Positions 27,432-35,852 of a stretch of 64,000 bases of DNA are shown one piece after another. The stretch comes from Bacillota bacterium (GTDB lineage: Bacteria; Bacillota; Clostridia; Oscillospirales; Oscillospiraceae), in contig JAETOJ010000005.1 of assembly GCA_021768085.1 (NCBI GenBank), forward strand, positions 1 through 64,000, given 5' to 3'. The position numbers were made by a program, and so were the translations under genes. Under the pieces are notes generated by a model. It did not search any database. It saw only the letters and a program-made list of their open reading frames with translations, and was not told the DNA's origin. The number at the start of each line of letters is the position of its first letter. Position 1 is the first letter of the stretch.

Positions 27432-29792
27432 TCAATAAATCCCCACCCGGCCGTCCCGCACCTGGACGATGACGGTGCCCTCCCGATCGGTGCGGTGGAT
27501 CCGGGCGCCCAGCACCTCCAGCCGCTCCAACGTCTCAGGGGCCGGGTGCCCATAGGAGTTGTTGGCCCCTGCCGAGATCAGGGCAATCTCTGGGGCCGTG
27601 GCCTGTAAAAATTGCTCGCAGCTGGAGCTTTTTGCGCCGTGATGGCCCACGATCAGCAGCTCAACATCCGGGATGGGGCAGTATTTCACCAACATCTTCT
27701 CCACGAAGGCGTCCGCGTCCCCGGTGATCAGCGCGTCGAACTCCCCCGCCGAGCACAGGGCGAACAGCCCCGACTCGTTGGACGTGCCCCCGCCCAGCGG
27801 CGGGAACAGGGTGACCGAGCCTCCGCCCAGCGGCAGGGCCTGCGTATCGTCCACCACCAGCAGCTCCGCTCCCTCCTGCCGGGCCAGCTCTGCGATCCGC
27901 GTCAGCCCCTCGGGATCGGTTTCCCCGCCGGGAACGGCCACCGTTTCCACCCGCATCCGGTAGAACAGCTGCTCCACCCCGTTGCAGTGATCGCTGTCAA
28001 AGTGGGTGAGTACCAGCAGATCCAGCCGGGTGCGGCCCTGGGCCGCGAAGTAGTCGGCGGCCGCATCCCCGGCGCTGCGGGAGCCGCTGCCGCCGCAGTC
28101 CACCAGGGCCGTCCGGCCCCCGGACTGCAACACTGTGGCCGAGCCCTGCCACACGTCCAGAGCAGCCACGGACAGATCCGCCCCGTCCGCCTCCAGCCTG
28201 CCCAGGCCGATGGCGGCGCACAGCAACAGCGCCAGCGCCCCTGCCCCCAGGAGGGGCCGCCGGGGCCGCTCCTTCCCCAGGAAGGCCGCAGCCAAAACCA
28301 GATACACCGCCGCCAGCCAGATCACGCAGTACGTGCTGTCCGTGCTGAGGGAGGCAAAGGGGAACCTGCCCAGGGCAAGGGCCACCCACCGGGCATAATG
28401 GCCCAGCAGTCCCGCAGCCGCCCCCAGCAGGGCGGCGGGCCCCGGAAGAAACACCGCCAGCGTCCCCAGCGCCAGGGCGCACACCATCAGCAGGGACAGC
28501 GCCCACAGGGCCAGAATCCCGGACAGGGGCGACAGCAGCAAAATCTGCCCGAAGTACAGCGCGATGAGTGGCGCGGTGAACAACCCGGCCCCCAGGGAGA
28601 CGCAGGCGCTGGACAGGGCGTACCGCCCTGCTTTCCACAATATCATCGCGATCCGCCGATCCTTCCCCGGCTTCCGGGCCCTGATGGGGCGGTACATCCA
28701 CCGGAACAGGGGCTCCGCCACCAGCAGGATACCCGCCACCGACGCGAAGGAGAGCTGTAAGCCCACGCTGGCCGCGGCAAAGGGGTTCTGGATCAGCAAA
28801 ATCAAGAGGGCAAAGGCCAGCGCCGACGGCCCGTCCCCCTCCCGGCTGGCCAGGGGCGCGAACAGCAGGGCGCTGTCCATGATCACCGCCCGGAAGGCGG
28901 AGGGCGTGCCCCCGGCCATCAGGGCGTAAAACACCAGCAGGGGCAGCAGGGCCAGGGCCGTCCTCCGGTTCCGCCCGAACAGGGCCAGCGCCGCCCCCAT
29001 CAGGAAGGAAATGTGCAGGCCGGACACCACCGCGGCGTGCATCAGCCCCGCCCGGTTGAGGGCGGAGTACAGCGTATCGTCCAGCCCGGTCTTGTCCCCC
29101 AGGGTCACGGCGGCGGCGATAGGGGCGGCGGTCTCGTCAAAGGCGGCGTAGATCCCGTCCCGGAGGGCGTGGGCGCACAGGGCGGGCCAATACCGGGGCG
29201 GCACAGACCGGGCGGAAACCAGCTCCGCCTCTCCCCGGCAGTAGGCCATCAGGTAGACGCCCTTGGCCGTGTAGTAGGTCGTCTCGTCCCCAAAGGCCCG
29301 GTGGGAGGGCCGCAGCCGGCCCGTGAAGGACAGCCTGTCCCCGGGCTTCAGCCCCGCCCAGTCCTCCGGCCCGAAGGCCAGGGCGTCCGGGGCCAGCAGG
29401 CCCTCCCCCAGCCGCAGGGTGACGGAGTACCCGCCGATGGAGGTGCCCACGGGATAGGAGGCCACCTCCCCGGATATGGCAACCTCCTCCCCCGCCATTT
29501 TCTCCGCCGGAGCGCGGAACAGGGAGAAGTAGGTGGCCGCCCACAGCGCGGCCGCCAGCGCCCCCAGGCACAGGGCCAGCCCCCGCCGGGAGATCTGATA
29601 CCACCAGTATCGCTTCTTGTTCTCTCCCCGGCGCAGGAGGATGGGGCCCTCCCCCAGCCGGGGCCGGGTGGCCAGCCAGATCGGCCACACCAGCAGGAGG
29701 ATGGACGACAGCCAGCTCAGCCCCTGAAGCCCATAGCACATCCACAGGCATGCGGCCCCGAAGCCCCCCGCGAACCACGCCAGCCTTCTCAC
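27432..29792 (-). CDS. comEC: DNA internalisation competence protein ComEC/Rec2
   Basis: A membrane channel of about 786 residues that brings single-stranded DNA across the cytoplasmic membrane during natural transformation. The N-terminal part has hydrophobic helices and a DUF4131 region. The central competence domain contains GLHISFLMGAALALFGRNRR and GTPSAFRAVIMD, and the C-terminal metallo-beta-lactamase domain contains LTHFDSDHCNGV and IVGHHGAKSS. I use a GTG start at 29792 with GGAGG upstream. The frame extends to 29909, but those residues would overlap the divergent HAD promoter. With comM nearby it hints at a DNA uptake capability, although the rest of the com genes are outside. Confidence 0.9.
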   Translation of the reverse strand: MRRLAWFAGGFGAACLWMCYGLQGLSWLSSILLLVWPIWLATRPRLGEGPILLRRGENKKRYWWYQISRRGLALCLGALAAALWAATYFSLFRAPAEKMAGEEVAISGEVASYPVGTSIGGYSVTLRLGEGLLAPDALAFGPEDWAGLKPGDRLSFTGRLRPSHRAFGDETTYYTAKGVYLMAYCRGEAELVSARSVPPRYWPALCAHALRDGIYAAFDETAAPIAAAVTLGDKTGLDDTLYSALNRAGLMHAAVVSGLHISFLMGAALALFGRNRRTALALLPLLVFYALMAGGTPSAFRAVIMDSALLFAPLASREGDGPSALAFALLILLIQNPFAAASVGLQLSFASVAGILLVAEPLFRWMYRPIRARKPGKDRRIAMILWKAGRYALSSACVSLGAGLFTAPLIALYFGQILLLSPLSGILALWALSLLMVCALALGTLAVFLPGPAALLGAAAGLLGHYARWVALALGRFPFASLSTDSTYCVIWLAAVYLVLAAAFLGKERPRRPLLGAGALALLLCAAIGLGRLEADGADLSVAALDVWQGSATVLQSGGRTALVDCGGSGSRSAGDAAADYFAAQGRTRLDLLVLTHFDSDHCNGVEQLFYRMRVETVAVPGGETDPEGLTRIAELARQEGAELLVVDDTQALPLGGGSVTLFPPLGGGTSNESGLFALCSAGEFDALITGDADAFVEKMLVKYCPIPDVELLIVGHHGAKSSSCEQFLQATAPEIALISAGANNSYGHPAPETLERLEVLGARIHRTDREGTVIVQVRDGRVGIY

Positions 29793-29868
29793 GCCGCCGC
29801 CTCCCCTCCCAGCCGTTTCCCCTATTTTATCCAATCCGGCGGGACAAGTCAACGGCGGAAAAAATGGC

Positions 29869-29897
29869 TTGCCGGGCGGGCCGGGATCTGGTATGCT
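29869..29897 (+). promoter_or_regulatory. Promoter of the HAD phosphatase gene
   Basis: TTGCCG at 29869-29874 and TATGCT at 29892-29897 with a 17-base spacer, 28 bases before the GTG start. Confidence 0.65.
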
Positions 29898-29924
29898 ATC
29901 TCCAGACATAAAGGAGTTGATCCC

Positions 29925-30554
29925 GTGTACTTATTCGATCTGGACGGCACCATTACCGACACCAACGGCGTCTGGCTGGAGGTGGATCTGGAATTTCTGT
30001 CCCGCCGGGGCCTGCCCCACACCCCCGAGTATCAGCAGGTGGTGGAGCGCTCTATCGCCCCCATCGCGGCCCAATTCACCCGGGACTACTACCAGCTCCC
30101 CGACTCCCCGGAGGAGATTATGGCGGAGTGGGACGACCTGGCCCTCCACCACTACCGGGAACTGGCCCCCCTGAAGCCGGGGGCGGAGGCCTTCCTCCGC
30201 CAGTGCCAGGCGGAAGGCCGTCCCATGGCCCTGTTCACCGCCTGCCGCCCCGCCCTGTGCCGGATCGCGCTGGAGCGGTTCCAGTTGACTAAACTGTTTA
30301 GCCGCGTGATCTTCGCCGAGGAGATCGGCCTGGAAAAGCGGGATCCCCAGTGCTTTGTCCGGCTGAGCCAGCTGGTGGGCGCACCGTTGTCGGACTGCAC
30401 CCTGTTTGACGACAGCCCAGACAACTGCGCCACCGCCGCCAGGGCAGGGATGGACACGGTGGGGGTGTACGACGTCTACTACGCCCACCGGCAGGACGAG
30501 CTGAGGGCGGTGTGCCGCCGGTACGTGGCCTCGCTGGAGGAGCTGGTAAACTAA
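29925..30554 (+). CDS. HAD-superfamily phosphatase
   Basis: A 209-residue haloacid dehalogenase-like hydrolase. Motif I is FDLDGTITDT (residues 4-13) with the nucleophilic aspartate, a helical cap follows (about 15-85), motif II is the ALFTACRP region, motif III includes GLEKRDPQC and motif IV is LFDDSPDNCATA. The architecture fits phosphoglycolate phosphatase-like or beta-phosphoglucomutase-like enzymes. The substrate is not evident. It starts with GTG, AAGGAG eight bases upstream, has its own promoter and ends in a strong terminator. Confidence 0.87.
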   Translation: MYLFDLDGTITDTNGVWLEVDLEFLSRRGLPHTPEYQQVVERSIAPIAAQFTRDYYQLPDSPEEIMAEWDDLALHHYRELAPLKPGAEAFLRQCQAEGRPMALFTACRPALCRIALERFQLTKLFSRVIFAEEIGLEKRDPQCFVRLSQLVGAPLSDCTLFDDSPDNCATAARAGMDTVGVYDVYYAHRQDELRAVCRRYVASLEELVN

Positions 30555-30595
30555 AAAAGCGCCGCCCCCGGGCAGGATCCGGGGGCGGCGTTTTT
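30554..30595. terminator. Bidirectional terminator between the HAD gene and comM
   Basis: A 12-bp stem CGCCGCCCCCGG/CCGGGGGCGGCG (30560-30571, 30579-30590) with AAAAAA before and TTTTT after. Confidence 0.9.
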
Positions 30596-32117
30596 ATGTT
30601 CTGAGATGCTCCGGCGGCCTGTACTGCAATGCCTCGGCAAGGTGGTGCACCTGGATATCCTCCGCCCCGTCCAGGTCGGCAATCGTCCGGGCCACCCGCA
30701 GGATCCGGTCATACCCCCGGGCCGTCAGCCCCAGCCGGTCATAGGCCCCCCGGATCAGCTTCTGGCAGGGCTCGTCCAGCTTGCAGTACGCCCGCAGCTC
30801 GCGGGGCCCCATCTGGGCGTTGCAGGCGGGGCCGTCCGGGCCGTACCGCTCCGTCTGGATTTTCCGGGCAGCGTTCACCCGCGCCCGGATGTCCTCCGAC
30901 GGCTCCGCCGGGGCGGAGGCACCGGACAGTTCCTCATAATCCAGCGCAGGCACGTCCACGCAGATGTCAATCCGGTCCAGCATGGGCCCGGACAGACGGG
31001 ATAAGTACCGCCGCACCGCCTGCTCCGTGCAGGTGCACCGCCCGGAGGGGTGGCCGTACCAGCCGCACTTGCAGGGGTTCATGGCGCACACCAGCATGAA
31101 CCGGCTGGGGTAGGTCACCGAGCCGGACACCCGGGAGATCTGGGTCTGCCCGTCCTCCAGGGGCTGGCGCAGCACCTCCAGCACGTCGGAGTGGAACTCG
31201 GGCAGCTCGTCCAAAAACAGCACCCCGTTGTGGGCCAGGGAGATCTCCCCCGGCCGGGGGATGGAGCCGCCCCCGGTCATCCCGGCGGCGGAGATGGTGT
31301 GGTGGGGTGAGCGGAAGGGGCGACGGCGCACCATGGGGTGCTCCCGGGAGGTGAGCCCCATGACGGAATAGATCTCCGTGCAGGCCAGGGCCTCCGCCCT
31401 CGTCAGGTCGGGGAGTATCCCCGGCAGCCGCTTGGCCATCATGGACTTGCCCGAGCCGGGGGAGCCGGACATGAGCACGTGGTGCCCTCCCGCCGCCGCC
31501 ACCTCCAGCGCCCGTTTGGTGTGCTCCTGGCCCTTCACCTCGGCGAAGTCCGGGCCGGAGACGGGGACAAATTCCCCCTGCCAAACCGGGGCTTGGGCGA
31601 TGGGCTTCTCCCCAGTGAGGTGCCGCGCCAGCTCCTCCACGGAGTTGACCGGGAACACCTCCAGCCCGTCCGCCAGGGTGGCCTCCGGGGCGTTGTCGGC
31701 GGGGACGAACAGACGGTGGATCCCCGCCCGCCGGGCCGCCAGCGCCATGGGCAGCACGCCGGACACGGGCCGCAGGCTCCCATTCAGGGACAGCTCCCCC
31801 ACAAAGGCGGAGTCCCGCTCGTTCCCCAGGGCAAGCTGTCCCCCCGCCGCCAGAATGCCCACTAAAATGGGCAGATCGTACACCGTGCCCCCTTTGCGCC
31901 GGTCGGCAGGGGCCAGGTTCACCGTGATCCGGGACACAGGGAAGTCAAAGCCGCTGGACTTCACGGCGGAGCGCACCCGCTCCCGGGCCTCCTTCACGGC
32001 GGCGTCGGGCAGGCCCACCACGTCGAAGGCGGGCAGGCCGCCGGACAGGGCGCACTCGGCGGTGACCGGGTAGCCCTCCACGCCGTACAGCCCCAGAGAG
32101 ATCACATTGCAGACCAT
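30594..32117 (-). CDS. comM: Magnesium chelatase-like AAA+ ATPase, ComM/YifB family
   Basis: A 507-residue hexameric helicase-type ATPase. ComM extends recombination intermediates during natural transformation, and many genomes carry the gene even without known competence. The N-terminal Lon-protease-like domain (about 1-170, with ALSGGLPAFDVVGLPDAAVK) is followed by the AAA+ module, with Walker A GSPGSGKSMMAKRLPG and Walker B LFLDELPEF. A cysteine cluster (CAMNPCKCGWYGH) follows, then the C-terminal domain. It is full length. It precedes the convergent HAD gene and lies about 100 bases downstream of spoIIE. Confidence 0.92.
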   Translation of the reverse strand: MVCNVISLGLYGVEGYPVTAECALSGGLPAFDVVGLPDAAVKEARERVRSAVKSSGFDFPVSRITVNLAPADRRKGGTVYDLPILVGILAAGGQLALGNERDSAFVGELSLNGSLRPVSGVLPMALAARRAGIHRLFVPADNAPEATLADGLEVFPVNSVEELARHLTGEKPIAQAPVWQGEFVPVSGPDFAEVKGQEHTKRALEVAAAGGHHVLMSGSPGSGKSMMAKRLPGILPDLTRAEALACTEIYSVMGLTSREHPMVRRRPFRSPHHTISAAGMTGGGSIPRPGEISLAHNGVLFLDELPEFHSDVLEVLRQPLEDGQTQISRVSGSVTYPSRFMLVCAMNPCKCGWYGHPSGRCTCTEQAVRRYLSRLSGPMLDRIDICVDVPALDYEELSGASAPAEPSEDIRARVNAARKIQTERYGPDGPACNAQMGPRELRAYCKLDEPCQKLIRGAYDRLGLTARGYDRILRVARTIADLDGAEDIQVHHLAEALQYRPPEHLRT

Positions 32118-32218
32118 CGGGGGCGCCTCCTCTCCCCCATTCCGGGCGGAACGGGGTATTTTTCCCCATTTTACCCCGCCCTTCCCCCAAAGTCAACCGC
32201 GGGCTTTGGGGCCTGCCG

Positions 32219-34555
32219 CTACACCTGCGCCTGAGCGGGACGGCTTCGCACGTCCAGCTTGATGGCGATCACCGTGCGGTCGTCGCCGCCGCCGCTCTTT
32301 CCGCCGCTCTCCTTCAGCACCCGGCCCGCCAGCTCCTGGGGGGACAGGCCGTCAAAGTCTGACAACAGCTGCCGCACCCAGCGGTCGTCCCGGCCGGTGG
32401 TGATGCCGTCGCTCACCAGTAGCACGCAGTCCCCTGCGTCCAGAGCCAGTTCAAAGGCGTCCGGCCCGCCACCGGATCCGGCGGGCACCCCGGCGGGCAG
32501 GGACTCCCCAGCCAAGCGCTCCACCGCGCCCCCCCGGCGCAGGTAGGTGGGTGCGGCCCCCAGCTTGTAAACCGCGCCCTTGCCGCTGAACAGGTCGATC
32601 TGAAGCAGATCCACCGTGGTGAAGCCCCCTTGCTCCTCCCCCCGGAGGGCCAGGGCCTCCCCCACCGTCTCCAGGGCCTCCTCCGGCTCCAGCCCCGCCC
32701 GGAGGAACTTCTCCAGCAGGCGCAGGGCGGTGTCGCTGTCCTCCCGGGCGGCAGGACCGCTGCCCATGCCGTCGCACAGTAGGAAGTTTAGCTTCCCCCC
32801 GCCGTCCTTAAACCAGACGCCCGCGTCCCCGCTGACGCTCTGGCCCTCCCGGTTGGAGGAGGCCACCCCCGCCACCGCCATCAGCGGCTCCCGCTGACCC
32901 AGGTGGGCGTGGCCCCGGCCGCTGTCCACCTCCCGAAGGGGGCAGCCCACCAAGGTGGACAGCCGCCCGATCTCCCCCTCCCGGCACAGCTGCTCCGCCC
33001 CCTGGCCCTCCACCTCAATCTGGAGGTGCCCAAAGGGATCAGAGTACACGGTGCACCGCCCCTCCAGCCCCAGGGCTGCCATGCGCTGCTTGATGAGCCG
33101 CTGTCGGCGTACATCCAGGGCGGGCTCCTGGGCCAGCTCCGCCGCCGTCCGATCCAGCACCGCCGCCATGTGGCCGTACTGTGCGCACACCGCCGCCCGG
33201 CTCTCCCGCACCCGGCTGTCATACTGCCTGCGGCTGAGCAGGGCGGACAGCTCCCCGTTGGCCGCCACCAGGAAGGTGTCGAACCGGATGCACCGGCTGG
33301 AGAAGTGGGGCGGGAAGTCCTCCATGGCCCCCGCCCCCCGATCCAGCATGGCAGGCAGGGCGTCGGCCAGGGCGGTCTTGGTGGCCTGGTACTCCCGCTG
33401 CCAGCACCGCTCCTTCTGCTTGCACTTGGCGCACACCCGATCCGCCGCCCGGTCAAAGATCCGGGCCGCGTCTCCGTCGTTGGGAGGGACGGGCTGAAAG
33501 ACCAGACGCAGCCCCGTTGACACCGACCGAAAGGCCTCAGCGGTCTGCCGCAGCCGTTTGGCGGCCAGCTCCCGAGCCCGGGCGTCCTCTCCCTCCGGCT
33601 CCTCCTGCCGGGCCAGCCCCCCCAGCCGCCGCAGCAGCTTGTCCGGCAGCACTAAAAACACCGCCAGCCCCGCCGCCGTCTCCCAGCCGAAGGGGGCACC
33701 GGCGCCGCTCTCCCACGTCCACAGGATGGCCGCCGCCCCGCACAGGCCGTAGGCCGCGGCGCACATCAGCCGCCCCTGCTTGCAGAAAATGCCGGTGAAC
33801 AGCCCGGGCAGGGCATACATCAGGGTATACCAGGCGGGCAGTTCGGCGGTGAAGCCCATGGCCAGCCCCGCCGCCACGCCCGCGACGGCCCCCGCCCCGG
33901 GCCCCCCCTTCCAGGCGCACAGCGCCACCACCGGCACACACAGCACCCGCCCCAGGGAGTAGTCCCCCGCCACCGTCACCCGGGCCAGGGCCATCATCAG
34001 CGCCGCCGCCAGGGCCAGCAGCCCCGCCCCCTGGGAGACGGTGAAGGTTCCGCCGGGGCGGCGCTTCTCCCAGGCGTCGAAGCCCTCCCGGAACAGGTAC
34101 ACCGTCCCGGCGGTGAGCACCACCTCGGTGGCGAAGCCCACCCAGTCCCCCCGGCCCCAGCCCGCCGCGGACTGGTAGACAAACCCCACCACCCCGTTGA
34201 CGGCGGCGGCCACCCCGGGCATGAACCACCGCCGGCGGTACAGCTCAAACTCGCCCAAAGCCAGGGCCACGGCGTACACCATCATGGCCGCGGCGATGTA
34301 CCGCAGCCCGCCGATGACCCCTCGGAAGGACAGATAGCCCAGGGCCGCGCCTAAGAGGGCGGCGAAGCCCTCCCCGCCCGGGGGGCACACCCCCACCAGT
34401 GCCAGGGCAAAGGGGGCGTGGCCCCCCATCAGCTCCGCCCCGGCCAGCACCGCCGTGAGCAGGAACCGCACCGCCCAGTCCGACAGGCGCATGGCCATGG
34501 AGACGGACAGTCGCCGTCCCCGCTTCTCCCGCCTGGTACCCTCGTTTGCCGTCAT
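32219..34555 (-). CDS. spoIIE: Stage II sporulation protein E (PP2C phosphatase)
   Basis: The septum-bound serine phosphatase that dephosphorylates SpoIIAA and so activates sigma-F in the forespore. The 778-residue protein has about ten N-terminal transmembrane helices (residues 20-310), a central FtsZ-interacting/oligomerisation region, and a C-terminal PP2C-type domain with LLCDGMGSGPAAREDS and LLVSDGITTGRDDRWV, which contain metal-binding aspartates. The length matches Clostridium SpoIIE. It shows that the organism forms endospores. A TATAAT box lies about 60 bases upstream on the minus strand. Confidence 0.94.
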   Translation of the reverse strand: MTANEGTRREKRGRRLSVSMAMRLSDWAVRFLLTAVLAGAELMGGHAPFALALVGVCPPGGEGFAALLGAALGYLSFRGVIGGLRYIAAAMMVYAVALALGEFELYRRRWFMPGVAAAVNGVVGFVYQSAAGWGRGDWVGFATEVVLTAGTVYLFREGFDAWEKRRPGGTFTVSQGAGLLALAAALMMALARVTVAGDYSLGRVLCVPVVALCAWKGGPGAGAVAGVAAGLAMGFTAELPAWYTLMYALPGLFTGIFCKQGRLMCAAAYGLCGAAAILWTWESGAGAPFGWETAAGLAVFLVLPDKLLRRLGGLARQEEPEGEDARARELAAKRLRQTAEAFRSVSTGLRLVFQPVPPNDGDAARIFDRAADRVCAKCKQKERCWQREYQATKTALADALPAMLDRGAGAMEDFPPHFSSRCIRFDTFLVAANGELSALLSRRQYDSRVRESRAAVCAQYGHMAAVLDRTAAELAQEPALDVRRQRLIKQRMAALGLEGRCTVYSDPFGHLQIEVEGQGAEQLCREGEIGRLSTLVGCPLREVDSGRGHAHLGQREPLMAVAGVASSNREGQSVSGDAGVWFKDGGGKLNFLLCDGMGSGPAAREDSDTALRLLEKFLRAGLEPEEALETVGEALALRGEEQGGFTTVDLLQIDLFSGKGAVYKLGAAPTYLRRGGAVERLAGESLPAGVPAGSGGGPDAFELALDAGDCVLLVSDGITTGRDDRWVRQLLSDFDGLSPQELAGRVLKESGGKSGGGDDRTVIAIKLDVRSRPAQAQV

Positions 34556-34653
34556 ACTGCATCCCTCCGTGGAATATCGTGGGTAAAATAACCATATTAT
34601 GGTAACTATGTCATTATAGGACGGCGGGAAAAAAAAGGCAGTCGGAAGCTGTC

Positions 34654-34682
34654 TTGCCTTTTGGGGCGGAATTTGGTATGAT
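34654..34682 (+). promoter_or_regulatory. Promoter of dus
   Basis: TTGCCT at 34654-34659 and TATGAT at 34677-34682 with a 17-base spacer, 64 bases before the dus ATG. Confidence 0.7.
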
Positions 34683-34746
34683 ACCGAGTAAATTCTGTTT
34701 TTTCGTCCCTGTCCGGCGGGCGTGGACGAAAGGGAAAGAGGAACCC

Positions 34747-35745
34747 ATGAACATCGGCGATGTGGAGCTGAACACCCGGCTGGCCCTGGGCCCCATGGCG
34801 GGGGTGACGGATCTGGCCTTTCGGGCGGTGTGCCGGGATAGGTCTGGCTGCTACACCGTCACCGAGATGGTGAGCGCCAAGGCTCTATGCTACGGAGACA
34901 AAAAGACCCCCACCTTATTAAAGCTGGGGGAGGGCGAGCACCCCGCCGCCGTCCAGATCTTCGGCAGCGACGAGCCCTTCCTGGAGAAGGGGGCGGCCCT
35001 GGCCTTAGAGCGCTCCGGCGCGGACATCATCGACATCAACATGGGCTGTCCTGTGCCCAAGGTGGCCAACTCCGGGGACGGCTCCGCCCTGATGCGGGAT
35101 CCGGGCAAGGCCCAGCGGGCGGCGGCCGCCGTGGTGCGAGGGGCTCAGGGGAGGCCCGTCACCGTGAAGTTCCGGCTGGGCTGGGACAAGGGTTCCATCA
35201 ACTGCGTGGAGTTCGCCAGACGGATGGAGGACGCCGGTGTGTCCGCCGTGGCCGTCCACGGCCGCACCAAAACCCAGATGTATTCCGGCAGCGCCAACTG
35301 GGACTATATCCGCCAGGTGAAGGAGGCGGTGTCCATCCCGGTCATCGCCAACGGGGACGTGTTTTCCGCCCGGGACGCGGTGCGGATCCTGAAGGTCACC
35401 GGGGCGGATATGGCCATGGTGGGCCGGGGGGCCTTCGGCAACCCCTGGCTGCTGGAGCAGTGCGCCGCCGCCCTAAAGGGCCAGGAAATCCCGGAGCTGC
35501 CCCCTCTCTCTAAGCGGATGGACACCGCCGCCCGGCAGTTTGCCCTGGCCCTGGAGCACAAGGGGGAGAAGATCGCTTGCCTGGAAATGCGCAAGCATCT
35601 GGCCTGGTATCTGAAAGGGGTGCCCTACGCCTCCTACTGGAAGGAGCGGGCCTGCAAAATCCAGACCGCGGAGGACTTTGAGTCGGTGATCGCGGGGATC
35701 AAACGGGATCTGTCCGACGGGCCGCTTCCAGCGGCAGGAAAATAA
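34747..35745 (+). CDS. dus: tRNA-dihydrouridine synthase
   Basis: An FMN- and NADPH-dependent enzyme that reduces uridine to dihydrouridine in tRNA D-loops. The 332-residue TIM barrel shows LGPMAGVTDLAFRAVCR at the N-terminus and the active-site cysteine in INMGCPVPKVANSGDGSAL (about residue 100). It also has the RNA/FMN-binding VHGRTKTQMYSGSANW and the GADMAMVGRGAFGNPW phosphate site. The ATG at 34747 has GAGG upstream. A longer frame (34654) would begin inside the promoter. Whether it is DusB-like or another subtype cannot be settled here. Confidence 0.93.
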   Translation: MNIGDVELNTRLALGPMAGVTDLAFRAVCRDRSGCYTVTEMVSAKALCYGDKKTPTLLKLGEGEHPAAVQIFGSDEPFLEKGAALALERSGADIIDINMGCPVPKVANSGDGSALMRDPGKAQRAAAAVVRGAQGRPVTVKFRLGWDKGSINCVEFARRMEDAGVSAVAVHGRTKTQMYSGSANWDYIRQVKEAVSIPVIANGDVFSARDAVRILKVTGADMAMVGRGAFGNPWLLEQCAAALKGQEIPELPPLSKRMDTAARQFALALEHKGEKIACLEMRKHLAWYLKGVPYASYWKERACKIQTAEDFESVIAGIKRDLSDGPLPAAGK

Positions 35746-35769
35746 TTCGTCAAAATCCTCAAATAACCG

Positions 35770-35798
35770 TTGCCAAGCGGCGGTATTTATTGTATAAT
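35770..35798 (+). promoter_or_regulatory. Promoter of the EF-G-like gene
   Basis: TTGCCA at 35770-35775 and a perfect TATAAT at 35793-35798 with a 17-base spacer, 54 bases before the ATG. Confidence 0.75.
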
Positions 35799-35852
35799 TG
35801 TTTTTAGCGGCGTTTCTGCGCCAGACCGTAATCGTTAAGGAGTGGAACAACT